This document shows, piece by piece, positions 8,789 through 17,432 of a stretch of DNA of 64,000 nucleotides (within the stretch, counting starts at the first letter, position 1; each line of letters starts with the position of its first letter). The notes below the pieces were generated by a model. It made no database searches and was not told the DNA's origin. It saw nothing but the letters and a program-made list of their open reading frames with translations. This DNA comes from Mesorhizobium sp. Pch-S (GTDB lineage: Bacteria > Pseudomonadota > Alphaproteobacteria > Rhizobiales > Rhizobiaceae): assembly GCF_004136315.1 (NCBI RefSeq), contig NZ_CP029562.1, forward strand, positions 2,108,001 to 2,172,000, in the 5' to 3' direction. The position numbers and the translations under genes were made by a program.

Positions 8789-9841
8789 ATGGGTTTCGAC
8801 AGAGGCAAGCTCGACGCGTTGCGCCGCAAATATGGCGAGAGCCATGGCGGCGAGTTGTTCGATCCGAAGTTCCGTCGGGTGGCCGACAAGATCTTCTCGA
8901 AGGGCGGCACCCGTCTTGCACCCTATTCCGGCATCCCGACCTTCCTGACAGCGCCCTATCGTGAAGTTGCCGCCGACAATCCCGATTTCGGCGACCTCCA
9001 GGTGGCAATGATCGGTGTGCCGATGGATCTCGGCGTCACCAATCGTCCGGGCTCGCGTTTCGGTCCGCGTGCGCTGCGCACCATCGAACGCATCGGCCCC
9101 TACAACCATGTGCTGGATTGCGCACCGACCCACGAACTGCGCGTGGCCGATATCGGCGACGTGCCGTTCCGCAGCCGCTATCGGCTGGAAATGAGCCATG
9201 AGGATATCGAGAAACGCCTCAACCAGATCGTCGATGCCGGCGTCATCCCGCTGTCGGTCGGCGGCGACCATTCGATCACCCATCCGATCCTGAAGGCCGT
9301 CGGCAAGGAGCGGCCGGTCGGCATGATCCATATCGACGCGCATTGCGACACCGGTGGCGCCTTCGACCAGACCAAGTTCCACCACGGCGGCCCCTTCCGC
9401 AACGCGGTGCTGGATGGCGTGCTCGACCCGTCACGCACCATCCAGATCGGTATCCGCGGTGCGGCCGAATATCTGTGGGAGTTCACCTACGAATCCGGCA
9501 TGACCGTCGTGCATGCCGAAGAGGTTCCAGGCCTCGGCATTCCGGCCATCATCGAGAAGGCGCGCAAGATCGTCGGCGACGGCCCGACCTACATCTCCTT
9601 CGATGTTGACAGCCTCGACCCTGCGTTTGCGCCCGGCACCGGCACACCGGAAGTCGGCGGCCTGACGACGCGCGAAGTCCTGGAGCTGCTGCGCGGGCTG
9701 AAAGGCCTCAACATCGTCGGCGGCGACGTCGTCGAGGTCGCGCCGCAATACGATTCCACCACCAACACGGCGCATGCCGGCGCGCAGGTGCTGTTCGAGA
9801 TCCTATCGCTGATGGTGTTCAGCCCGGCGCTGAAAGGATGA
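8789..9841 (+). CDS. speB: Agmatinase / ureohydrolase family protein
   Basis: Mn-dependent ureohydrolase of 350 residues. It probably removes urea from a guanidino compound (agmatine to putrescine, or guanidinobutyrate/guanidinopropionate). All metal-ligand motifs are present: GGDHSITHPI, IDAHCDT and SFDVDSLDPAFAPGTGTPE. I chose ATG 8789 because AGGAGGAG lies just upstream (8772-8780); an in-frame ATG at 8681 would run through the palindromic repeat. It is followed after 126 bases by a polyamine-type ABC transporter, which suggests import and use of a guanidino or polyamine substrate. Exact substrate cannot be decided from sequence. Confidence 0.88.
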   Translation: MGFDRGKLDALRRKYGESHGGELFDPKFRRVADKIFSKGGTRLAPYSGIPTFLTAPYREVAADNPDFGDLQVAMIGVPMDLGVTNRPGSRFGPRALRTIERIGPYNHVLDCAPTHELRVADIGDVPFRSRYRLEMSHEDIEKRLNQIVDAGVIPLSVGGDHSITHPILKAVGKERPVGMIHIDAHCDTGGAFDQTKFHHGGPFRNAVLDGVLDPSRTIQIGIRGAAEYLWEFTYESGMTVVHAEEVPGLGIPAIIEKARKIVGDGPTYISFDVDSLDPAFAPGTGTPEVGGLTTREVLELLRGLKGLNIVGGDVVEVAPQYDSTTNTAHAGAQVLFEILSLMVFSPALKG

Positions 9842-9858
9842 CGGTGTGCTGGATGGAA

Positions 9859-9895
9859 GCATGATCCCGGAACCGGTTCTCGGAACAGATCATGC
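9859..9895. repeat. Family B palindromic intergenic repeat, diverged copy
   Basis: GCATGATC (9859-9866) and GATCATGC (9888-9895) are perfect arms around a CGGAACCGGTTC-type core. It belongs with the copies at 8730, 11148, 53211 and 58763 by outer arms and core layout. It lies between the agmatinase gene and the binding-protein gene. Confidence 0.65.
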
Positions 9896-9967
9896 TCTAT
9901 CCAGTGACGCCATTTTATAAGAAAACCATAAGGGAACCCGGCAAAGCCGGAACAACGGAGAACAACG

Positions 9968-11056
9968 ATGACCGAGATCATGAAGACGATGCTCAGCCGG
10001 CGCAGCGTGCTTGGCGCCGGCGTTGCCGCCGCCGGCGTGCTGGCGATGCCCGCCATCCTCCGCGCCCAGGAAAAGTCGCTGAAGGTCGGCGTCTATGGCG
10101 GCTATTTCAAGAAGTCGTTCGACCAGCACATCTTCCCGGAATTCACCAAGGCGACCGGCATTACCGTGGAATCGGTGGCCGAGCCGACCGGTGAAGCCTG
10201 GCTGGTGCAGCTGGAGCAGGCCGCCAAGGCCGGACAGGCGCCGGCGGACCTTTCGATGATGTCGCAGACCTCGACGCTGAAGGGCCAGTCGACCGAGCTG
10301 TGGCAGCCGCTCGATACCGCCAAGTTCAAGCACTATGGCGACCTGCTGCCGCAGTTCATCAACAAATATCCGGACGGCCGTGTCGCCGGCATCGGCGCGG
10401 TGGCCTGGTACATCACGCTCGTCACCAACACCAATGCCTACAAGGAAGCGCCGACCTCGTGGGACGCGCTGTGGGACAAGGCCAATGCCGACAAGCTCGG
10501 CCTGCTGGCGCTCGCTTCCAACTCCTTCCTGCTGGAAGTGACGGCGAAGACCTTCATGGGCGGCACCAACGCGCTCGACACCGACGAAGGCATCGACAAG
10601 GCCTTTGCCAAGCTCGCCGAAGTGAAGCCGAATGTACGCCTGTGGTATCGCGACGAGGCGCAGTTCGAGCAGGCGCTGAAGTCGGGCGAGATCCCGATGG
10701 GCCAGTACTACCACGACGTCACCGGCCTTGCCGCCAAGGACGGCCAGCCCGTGCGGTCGACCTTCCCGAAGGAAGGCGGCATCCAGGATTCCGGCAACTG
10801 GGTGCTGTCGCGCGCCTCGAAGAAGGTCGACGAAGCGCATGCCTTCATCGACTATATGAGCCAGCCGGCGATCCAGGGTCTGATGTCGCGCAATGTCGGC
10901 ACCGCACCAACGCTGAAGCGCGAGGTTCTCGACCTGAAGCCGGAAGAATTCGCGGCAGTGTCTTCCGACATCGCGCCGATCATTCCGCGCTACGACCTCT
11001 ATGTGTCGAAGGCTGATGCGATCAATCAGAAATGGACCGAGCTGATCGTCGGCTGA
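9968..11056 (+). CDS. Polyamine-type ABC transporter periplasmic substrate-binding protein (PotD/PotF-like)
   Basis: 362 residues of the SBP_bac_8 type. The N terminus has a twin-arginine signal (SRRSVLGAG, cleavage near RAQ). The mature region shows the PotD-like fold pattern VGVYGGYFKKSFDQHIFPEF, VAGIGAVAWYITLVTNT and a C-terminal YMSQPAIQGLMSRN. It lies in a run agmatinase, binding protein, ATPase, permease, permease. A 252-base gap holding a palindromic repeat separates it from the ATPase gene. The ligand could be agmatine, putrescine, spermidine or a guanidino acid; the adjacent ureohydrolase favours agmatine-like ligands, which is inference. Confidence 0.85.
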   Translation: MTEIMKTMLSRRSVLGAGVAAAGVLAMPAILRAQEKSLKVGVYGGYFKKSFDQHIFPEFTKATGITVESVAEPTGEAWLVQLEQAAKAGQAPADLSMMSQTSTLKGQSTELWQPLDTAKFKHYGDLLPQFINKYPDGRVAGIGAVAWYITLVTNTNAYKEAPTSWDALWDKANADKLGLLALASNSFLLEVTAKTFMGGTNALDTDEGIDKAFAKLAEVKPNVRLWYRDEAQFEQALKSGEIPMGQYYHDVTGLAAKDGQPVRSTFPKEGGIQDSGNWVLSRASKKVDEAHAFIDYMSQPAIQGLMSRNVGTAPTLKREVLDLKPEEFAAVSSDIAPIIPRYDLYVSKADAINQKWTELIVG

Positions 11057-11147
11057 TCACCCGCCGACTTTTGTAACGATATCTGGAGCCCGCTTGGATC
11101 AGGATGACGTTTGATTGGACGCCATCCTGATCCAGCTCTCTACCAAA

Positions 11148-11192
11148 GCATGATCTTTTCCGAAAACCGGGTCCCACTTTTCGGGATCATGC
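11148..11192. repeat. Family B palindromic intergenic repeat
   Basis: Outer arms GCATGATC and GATCATGC (11148-11155 and 11185-11192) and inner arms CCGAAAA and TTTTCGG. The copy lies in the 252-base gap between binding protein and ATPase genes of the same transporter, where a hairpin could uncouple expression of the abundant binding protein from the rest of the operon. Confidence 0.7.
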
Positions 11193-11308
11193 TCCAGCGG
11201 ACTCCATATCTTCGCATCGACCGCTCGCCCGCCTTCCGCTAGTTTCGAAGGCGACTGCGGCACCGACCGCACCATCCGCATGCACGACCAGCCAAGCAGG
11301 ATAACGCC

Positions 11309-12346
11309 ATGCCCGGATTGTCCATAAATTCGATCACCAAACGCTTTGCAGATTTCGCCGCCGTCGACGATGTCAGCCTGTCCGTCCCGGACGGAAAGTT
11401 CATCTGCCTGCTTGGCCCTTCCGGCTGCGGCAAGACCACGCTGCTGCGCATGATCGCCGGGCTGGAGGAACCGACCAGCGGCGCCATCGTGCTCGACGGT
11501 GACGACATCACCCGCGTGCCGACGCACAAGCGCAATCTCGGCATGGTGTTCCAGTCGCTGGCGCTTTTCCCGCATCTGACGGTCGGCGAAAACATCGCCT
11601 ATGCGTTGCGCATCCGCGGTGCCTCGAAGGACGACCAGCGCAAGCGCGTCGAGGAACTGCTGGCGATGATCCATCTGCCGGGCTTCGCGGACCGGCCGGT
11701 GGCGAAACTCTCGGGTGGCCAGCGCCAGCGCGTGGCGATCGCCCGCGCACTGGCGCTGTCGCCGAAACTCTTCCTGCTCGATGAGCCGCTGTCGGCGCTC
11801 GACGCCAAGCTGCGCGAAGCGATGCAGGTGGAACTGCGCCAGCTGCAGCAGCGCCTCGGCATCACCACCGTGGTCGTCACCCACGACCAGCGTGAGGCGA
11901 TGACCATGGCCGATCTCGTCGTCGTCATGGGCAAGGGCAAGATCCTGCAGGCCGCCTCGCCGATCGAGATCTACCGCAAACCTGCGGATGCCTTCGTCGC
12001 CGACTTCATCGGCATCACCAATCTGCTGCCCGCCGAAGCCGACAGCGCCGGCCGCACCACGGTACTGGGGGCGGCCGTACCCGGCGTCGCCCTGCCATCG
12101 GGCTCGGCCAAGGCCACCATCTCGATCCGTCCCGAGGACATCCATTTCTCGACGCCCGGCGCCGGCGCGATCCCGGGCACGGTCAGCTTCGTGCGCGATC
12201 TCGGCGGCACGGTCGAAACCTTCGTCGAAGCCGGCGGCACCACCATCGTGGCGGTCGCCACGCCGCGCGAGCGCCCCAATGTCAGCGTCGGCCAGGCCAT
12301 CGGCGTGGTGCTGCCGCCGGAAAGCTGCGTGGTGCTGCAGCCATGA
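11309..12346 (+). CDS. Polyamine-type ABC transporter ATP-binding protein (PotA-like)
   Basis: 345 residues. Walker A GPSGCGKTT, Q-loop MVFQSLALFPHL, signature LSGGQRQRVA, Walker B LFLLDEPLSALD and switch histidine VVVTHDQREAM are all intact. A C-terminal TOBE-like regulatory domain occupies about residues 240-345. The stop overlaps the next permease ATG by 4 bases. The domain layout is that of the PotA/PotG/CysA-like ATPases, and the neighbours make polyamine or guanidino import most likely. Confidence 0.9.
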   Translation: MPGLSINSITKRFADFAAVDDVSLSVPDGKFICLLGPSGCGKTTLLRMIAGLEEPTSGAIVLDGDDITRVPTHKRNLGMVFQSLALFPHLTVGENIAYALRIRGASKDDQRKRVEELLAMIHLPGFADRPVAKLSGGQRQRVAIARALALSPKLFLLDEPLSALDAKLREAMQVELRQLQQRLGITTVVVTHDQREAMTMADLVVVMGKGKILQAASPIEIYRKPADAFVADFIGITNLLPAEADSAGRTTVLGAAVPGVALPSGSAKATISIRPEDIHFSTPGAGAIPGTVSFVRDLGGTVETFVEAGGTTIVAVATPRERPNVSVGQAIGVVLPPESCVVLQP

Positions 12347-13197
12347 GACGAGAACCGGCCAGGGCCCTTGCCGACTATACGCCGCTGTTCTTTCCGGCAC
12401 TGATGCTCATCGTCTTCTTCGTCGTGCCGTTCTCGATCATGATCGCGGTGAGCTTCTTCAAGCGCAATCCGTCCGGCTTCTACACGCCGGATTTCGTGTT
12501 CGACAATTACGCGCGCTTCCTCACCGCCTTCTTCGGGTCGGTGCTCGGCTTCTCGCTGCTGCTGGCGATCCTTGTCGCGGTGTGCTGCGTCGTGATCGCC
12601 TTTCCCTTCACCTATCTGCTGACCAAACGTCCCCGCGCGGTGCAGACGCTGTGGCTGGTCGGGCTGCTTTCGGTGCTGTCGCTGTCGGAAGTGATCATCG
12701 GCTTCGCCTGGTCGACGCTGTTCTCGCGCACCGCCGGCATCACCAACCTGTTCGTCGCGATCGGGCTGATGAAGGAGCCGGTGGCGCTGCTGCCAAGCTT
12801 CTGGGCGGTGCTGACCGGCATGGTCTATCAGGCGCTGCCCTATACGATCCTCGTGCTCTACCCCGCTTTGGTCAGGCTCGACCCGACATTGCTGGAAGCC
12901 GCACGCACGCTGGGCGCCTCGCCGGTGCGTGCCTTCTTCAACGTGGTCACGCCGGCGCTGCGCAACACCATCGTGGCGACGCTGATCATGGTGTTCGTCT
13001 TCGCGCTCGGCTCCTACCTGCTGCCGCAGATCCTCGGCCGGCCGTCGAACTGGACGCTTTCGGTGCTGATCACCGATCAGGCTATCTACCAGTCCAACAT
13101 GCCATTCGCCGCGGCGATGGCGGTGTTCCTGGTGCTGATCTCGCTGGCACTGGTCGGGCTCACTTTGCTCGTCGGCCGCAAGGAGAACGCGCTATGA
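12343..13197 (+). CDS. Polyamine-type ABC transporter permease (PotB-like)
   Basis: 284 residues with six predicted membrane spans and the EAA loop LLEAARTLGASPVRAFFNVV, which docks with the ATPase. The N terminus DYTPLFFPALMLIVFFVVPF is typical of PotB/PotH permeases. The start overlaps the ATPase stop (ATGA) and the stop overlaps the next permease start (ATGA), so the three genes are translationally coupled. Confidence 0.9.
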   Translation: MRREPARALADYTPLFFPALMLIVFFVVPFSIMIAVSFFKRNPSGFYTPDFVFDNYARFLTAFFGSVLGFSLLLAILVAVCCVVIAFPFTYLLTKRPRAVQTLWLVGLLSVLSLSEVIIGFAWSTLFSRTAGITNLFVAIGLMKEPVALLPSFWAVLTGMVYQALPYTILVLYPALVRLDPTLLEAARTLGASPVRAFFNVVTPALRNTIVATLIMVFVFALGSYLLPQILGRPSNWTLSVLITDQAIYQSNMPFAAAMAVFLVLISLALVGLTLLVGRKENAL

Positions 13198-13988
13198 CCG
13201 TGCTTCGCCGGCTTTACTTCGTCCTCGTTGCACTGTTCCTGGCAGCACCGCTGATCGTGGTGGCGGGTGTCTCGGTGAATCAGAAGCAGGAGCTGACCTT
13301 CCCGCCGAAAGGCTTCTCGCTCGGCTGGTACGGGCAGATCTTCAACGATCCGGAATGGCGGCTAGCGCTGATTCATTCCGTCACCCTGGCCATCTGCTCG
13401 GCGGCGATCGCAGTGGCGATCGCGCTGCCGCTGGCCTGGTTCCTGTGGCGGCGCATCGCACCCTGGGCGAACATCTTCCAGGTGCTGGGCCTCGCGCCCT
13501 TCATCCTGCCGCCGGTCATCACCGCGCTCGGCTTCCTGAGCTTCTGGGCGACGGTCGGCCTGTTCGGGCAGTTCTACACGGCGATCATCAGCCACGCGAT
13601 CTTCTTCGTGACGCTGCCGCTGGTGACGCTGTCGCTCGGCTTCGCGTCCATCGACCGCTCGCTGGTCGAAGCCGCGTCGACGATGGGCGCCGACGACCGC
13701 ACCGTGCTGAAAACAGTCGTGCTGCCGCTGATCCTGCCCTATCTGGTCTCCGGATTCGCCTTTGCCTTCGTGCTATCGCTCAACGAATACATCGTCGCCT
13801 ACATGACCATCGGCTTCACCACCGAGACGCTGCCGATCAAGATCTTCAATGCGCTGCGCTACGGCTACACGCCGACCATGGCGGCGGTGTCGATCTTCTT
13901 CGTCACGGTGGCTGCGCTGGTGTTCGGGGCGATCGCTTATTTCGGCGACATCCGCAGGCTGCTCGGCGCAATGTCGTCGGACAGCTGA
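13194..13988 (+). CDS. Polyamine-type ABC transporter permease (PotC-like)
   Basis: 264 residues with six membrane spans and the EAA loop LVEAASTMGADDRTVLKTVV. It begins at ATG 13194, overlapping the PotB-like stop by 4 bases. It is the last gene of the plus-strand run and ends 13 bases from the convergent epimerase gene; I see no clear terminator hairpin between them. Confidence 0.9.
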   Translation: MTVLRRLYFVLVALFLAAPLIVVAGVSVNQKQELTFPPKGFSLGWYGQIFNDPEWRLALIHSVTLAICSAAIAVAIALPLAWFLWRRIAPWANIFQVLGLAPFILPPVITALGFLSFWATVGLFGQFYTAIISHAIFFVTLPLVTLSLGFASIDRSLVEAASTMGADDRTVLKTVVLPLILPYLVSGFAFAFVLSLNEYIVAYMTIGFTTETLPIKIFNALRYGYTPTMAAVSIFFVTVAALVFGAIAYFGDIRRLLGAMSSDS

Positions 13989-14001
13989 ACGGCGACCCTG
14001 G

Positions 14002-14988
14002 TCATGACGGGCTCGCCACCATCGCGGGCCCGTAGCTTCTCAGCCCCTCGGCGCGTGACGTTCTTCCGACATAGCCCAGCTCGCGACGTGCAGCGGCATC
14101 ATCGATCCCAAACTCCCGCCCGATCATGCGTACCATCGAGCGCGAAAGCGGCGGGTCGTTTTTCCTCCGCGTGACGGCCCAGATGGCATCGAGCGTGCGG
14201 CCGACCGTGGAAGCGAGCCGGTAGGGGATCGAGCGCAGCCTGTCGATGGACAGTCCCTGCAGCTTCGCCAGCGCCGCGACGAATTCGCGAAAGGTCGGCC
14301 GTTCCCGATCGCTGATGAAGAAGGCATGCCCACCCTCGCCGCGCTCCAATGCGCATTGCACCGCCTCGACGACATTGTCGACATGGCAGGTTGAAAAGGC
14401 ATAGTCACCACGATCGATGAAGGCGAACTGCCCGGACTTTATCGCCGTCGGCAGTGCGCGGCTGAACGGATCGCCCGGCCCCCATATCGCCGGCGGGCGC
14501 AGCGCGATGGTTCGGAAGCCGGGCTTGTTGGCGGCCAGCACGATCGCCTCGGCCTGCGCCTTGCTCGCCAGATAGGCGGAAGAATGGTTCGGGAATGTTG
14601 GCGCGCTTTCATCAGCGTGACGGATCGCCGAACCGGCATCGTCCATGATGATCCCGGCCGCGCTGATGTAGACGAAGGTCCTTGCGCCGGCTTTCTCGGC
14701 GGCCTTCAGCAGCGCTGCGGTGCCGTCGACATTGGTGCGGAAATAGGGTTGGCGAGGCCCCGAAAAGCGAAACAGCGCGGCCGCATGCACGACGCTGTCG
14801 ATCGCTGGCAGGGACAGGGGCGCACGGCTCTCCAGATCGGCGTCGACCGGTGACGCGCCCAATGCCTTCAGCCGGCCATGGGACGATGCGGAGCGTGTGA
14901 GGGCAAACACTTCGTGGCCAGCCTCCACCAGTCGCGGGATCAGGCGCCCGCCGACAAGACCGGTCCCACCCGTGACGAGGATTTTCAT
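14002..14988 (-). CDS. NAD-dependent epimerase/dehydratase family protein (extended SDR)
   Basis: 328 residues. The N-terminal Rossmann motif is VTGGTGLVGGRLIPRL, and the catalytic region contains YISAAGI and the YLASKAQAE motif (Y-x-x-x-K). ATG 14988 was chosen because it overlaps the TetR stop by 4 bases and is preceded by AAAGGATCG. Related proteins act on nucleotide sugars, hydroxysteroids or phenylpropanoids; the substrate cannot be inferred. The coupling with a TetR regulator suggests that the pair is induced by the enzyme's substrate or another small molecule. Confidence 0.82.
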   Translation of the reverse strand: MKILVTGGTGLVGGRLIPRLVEAGHEVFALTRSASSHGRLKALGASPVDADLESRAPLSLPAIDSVVHAAALFRFSGPRQPYFRTNVDGTAALLKAAEKAGARTFVYISAAGIIMDDAGSAIRHADESAPTFPNHSSAYLASKAQAEAIVLAANKPGFRTIALRPPAIWGPGDPFSRALPTAIKSGQFAFIDRGDYAFSTCHVDNVVEAVQCALERGEGGHAFFISDRERPTFREFVAALAKLQGLSIDRLRSIPYRLASTVGRTLDAIWAVTRRKNDPPLSRSMVRMIGREFGIDDAAARRELGYVGRTSRAEGLRSYGPAMVASPS

Positions 14989-15560
14989 TGCGATCGATCC
15001 TTTGAAGGAGAATTCAGGATGGCCTGCATGGCATTCTCGCGGATGTTCTCGAGGACAGCAGGCATGGGCGGCGGCGTCTTGCGCAGCCGGGCTGTCACGT
15101 GAAGCAGCGATGCGGCATTCGCCGAGGCCCATACCAGGTCGGCCGCCACCTCAACCGCCAGCACCAGGCGACCTTCGGCAGCGATCGCCGCTATGCGCTC
15201 GATCAGCAGCGCGTGCGCCTCCTCGGCCGCAGGCATCTGGCCGCCCTTGAGAACACGGCCCATCATCACCGCGTAGAGCCTCGGGCGGGCTGCAGCGAAG
15301 CGCACATAGTCGTCCCAGCCTTCGCGGAGCGCCGTCACCGGGTCGGGAGACTGGACCGCTGCTTTCTTGCTTTCGAGAAATTGCGCGAACGCTTCCGCGA
15401 TGGCTGCGCTCAGCAGGCCGTCAGCGCTGCCATAGTGATGGTAGAGTGTGGGCGCGGTGACGTTCGCGATCGCACAGACATTGCGCGTCGAGAACTGTTC
15501 CTCGCCCTCTTCCTCGAGAATCTTCAGGGCCGCAGCCAGCAGGGTTTCGCGTGTATCCAT
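14985..15560 (-). CDS. TetR-family transcriptional regulator
   Basis: 191 residues. The N-terminal DNA-binding domain reads TRETLLAAALKILEEEG then NVCAIANVTAPTLYHHYGS, with the recognition helix in the usual TetR place; the C-terminal ligand domain is alpha-helical. It is the first gene of a two-gene unit with the epimerase, overlapping it by 4 bases. Two near-identical 15-base palindromes lie directly upstream of its start (15569-15608), so it most likely represses its own operon. Confidence 0.88.
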   Translation of the reverse strand: MDTRETLLAAALKILEEEGEEQFSTRNVCAIANVTAPTLYHHYGSADGLLSAAIAEAFAQFLESKKAAVQSPDPVTALREGWDDYVRFAAARPRLYAVMMGRVLKGGQMPAAEEAHALLIERIAAIAAEGRLVLAVEVAADLVWASANAASLLHVTARLRKTPPPMPAVLENIRENAMQAILNSPSKDRSQ

Positions 15561-15568
15561 ACGCGCTA

Positions 15569-15608
15569 TATAGCACCGCTATAGAGACGAGTCTATAGCA
15601 GTGCTATA
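15569..15608. promoter_or_regulatory. Paired palindromic operators, probable TetR autoregulatory site
   Basis: TATAGCACCGCTATA (15569-15583) and TATAGCAGTGCTATA (15594-15608) share 6- to 7-base arms, with centres 25 bases apart. The inner halves also form GCTATAG/CTATAGC. Position 9 bases before the TetR start is as expected for autorepression. Binding by this TetR is inferred. Confidence 0.65.
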
Positions 15609-15657
15609 CTGAGACTGCCACCGCGCATTCATGATCGATGCAACGGGCCCAGCCCGA

Positions 15658-17067
15658 TCAATGCATGGCGATCGCGCCCGACTTTGCCGGCAGGTGGTCG
15701 CGGCGCAGCCAGCGGCCGAGCAGCAGCACGGCGACGACCGCCAGTCCGGTCGAAAGGCCGATCCAGATACCGATGCCGGCGAAACCGAAATGGAAGGCAA
15801 GTAGCGCTCCGAGCGGCAGGCCGACACCCCAATAGCCGACCGCCGCGTAGATCATCGGCACCGTGGTGTCGTGCAGGCCGCGCAGCATGCCGGCACCGAC
15901 GGCCTGGGCACCATCGACGATCTGGAAAAGCGCGGCGAACGCCAGGAACGAGACGGCGAGGCCGACAACCTGGCTGTTGACCGGATCATGCACGTCGATG
16001 AAGCCGGAGATCAGCACGCGCGGCCACAGGATCATGGTGAGCGCGGTCAGCGACATGAAGCCGACGCCCATGGCGTAGGAGGTCCAGCCGGCGCGGCTGA
16101 TGCCGTCCTTGTCGCCGGCGCCATAGGCAAGACCGACGCGCACGGTGACAGCCTGGTTGAGACCCAATGGCACCATGAAGCTGATCGAGGCGATCTGCAG
16201 GGCGATGGCATGCGCGGCGAGCGACGGCGCGTTGATCAGCCCCATCAGGAAGGCAGCGGCATTGAAGATCGTCACCTCGAAGGCCAGGATGCCGGCGATC
16301 GGCAGGCCGAGCTTCATCAGCGCCCTGAAGCGCGGCCAGTCGGAGCGCCAGAAACGGCCGAACAGGTGATAGCGGCGGAACTTCCTGTGCCGGGTCACCA
16401 CCAGGGCCATGCCGATGAACATCAGCACTGACGAGATGGTGGTGGCCAGCCCCGAGCCGGCGATGCCCATCCTGGGCGCGCCGAGATTGCCGAACATGAA
16501 CATCCAGTTGAGCAGCACATTGGCGCTCACCGCAATGAAGACGATGACCAGGGCCCAGCCGGGACGCTCGAGCGCCGATATGAAGGACCTCAGCACGATA
16601 TAGCCGTAGAACGGCAAAAGAGCCCATTGCAGCCAGTGGATATAGATGCCGGCCTGATGCGCAAGCACGGGATCCTGGCCCATGGCCAGCAGGATCCGTT
16701 CGCCGTTCCAGAGGAACAACCAGATCGGGATGGCGATGAAGATTGCGGACCAGAGACCCTGGCGCACGGTGCGGCGTACGTCGCGCACCGAATGGCGGAA
16801 GCGGCCGAGTTCCGTCGCCATCATCGGCGAGGTGGCCAGCATCAGGCCGAGACCGAAGATCATCGGCATGAAATAGAGGTTGGACCCGAGCGCGCCGGCG
16901 GCGAGCGTTTCGGAGCCCAGCCGGCCCATCATCATGACATCGGTGGCCGTCATCGCCGTCTGGCCGAGATTGGTCAGCACCATCGGCCATGCGAGCGACA
17001 GCGTTGACTTGATTTCGGAGCGCCAGAGGCTTCCCGGCGCTCTCACACCGGCTTCGATCGCGGACAT
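15658..17067 (-). CDS. MATE-family multidrug/cation efflux transporter
   Basis: 469 residues with twelve predicted membrane spans in two homologous halves, beginning SLAWPMVLTNLGQTAMTATDV. MATE proteins export cationic drugs or metabolites using sodium or proton gradients. I prefer ATG 17067 (MSAIEAG), preceded by GGGAAG; an ATG at 17100 is in frame but lacks a ribosome-binding site. It lies upstream of the TetR gene on the same strand (97 bases) and divergent from the acylase gene. No evidence links it firmly to either. Confidence 0.88.
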   Translation of the reverse strand: MSAIEAGVRAPGSLWRSEIKSTLSLAWPMVLTNLGQTAMTATDVMMMGRLGSETLAAGALGSNLYFMPMIFGLGLMLATSPMMATELGRFRHSVRDVRRTVRQGLWSAIFIAIPIWLFLWNGERILLAMGQDPVLAHQAGIYIHWLQWALLPFYGYIVLRSFISALERPGWALVIVFIAVSANVLLNWMFMFGNLGAPRMGIAGSGLATTISSVLMFIGMALVVTRHRKFRRYHLFGRFWRSDWPRFRALMKLGLPIAGILAFEVTIFNAAAFLMGLINAPSLAAHAIALQIASISFMVPLGLNQAVTVRVGLAYGAGDKDGISRAGWTSYAMGVGFMSLTALTMILWPRVLISGFIDVHDPVNSQVVGLAVSFLAFAALFQIVDGAQAVGAGMLRGLHDTTVPMIYAAVGYWGVGLPLGALLAFHFGFAGIGIWIGLSTGLAVVAVLLLGRWLRRDHLPAKSGAIAMH

Positions 17068-17432
17068 TGTCTTATACTTCCCGTTGCGGCGCATCGGCAT
17101 CAGCCGGAAGCCGCATCTGGCCGAGAACGGAATGGCTCCCGGCTCAAACGGGTTTTCGTTGAATGCCGGAACCTTGGCAAGGGCTCATGCCAATGAAAAA
17201 TTGATCCAGCTTCGGGTCATTTGCAGGAAACCCATTCATTTTCGACGGCCATATCGCCAATCGGTTTTCCGGATTGCCGCATTCGGCCGCCGCAGACCTG
17301 TCGAACGCCCGGTCTGCTGCCGAGCCGGTTGTACCAACCGTTCATGGACCGTCGGTCCAATTGGCGCGTCAGCTTGTCATCCACCGACTGGCCATGAATA
17401 CTTTTGCAGGCGGGGCGCGGAATGGAGGAATG
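17068..17432. other. Divergent intergenic region between MATE and acylase genes
   Basis: A 365-base region that must hold the promoters of both genes. No convincing coding sequence is present. Two palindromes lie near the acylase start and are listed separately. I could not identify firm -35/-10 boxes by eye. Confidence 0.5.
17326..17359. promoter_or_regulatory. Tandem palindromes upstream of the acylase gene
   Basis: CGGTTGTACCAACCG (17326-17340) and TGGACCGTCGGTCCA (17345-17359, perfect around a central T) have centres 19 bases apart, about two helical turns. They lie 74-107 bases before the acylase start and look like binding sites for a dimeric repressor. The second resembles GGACCG..CGGTCC operators common for TetR-family proteins; the binding protein is unknown. 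Confidence 0.5.
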
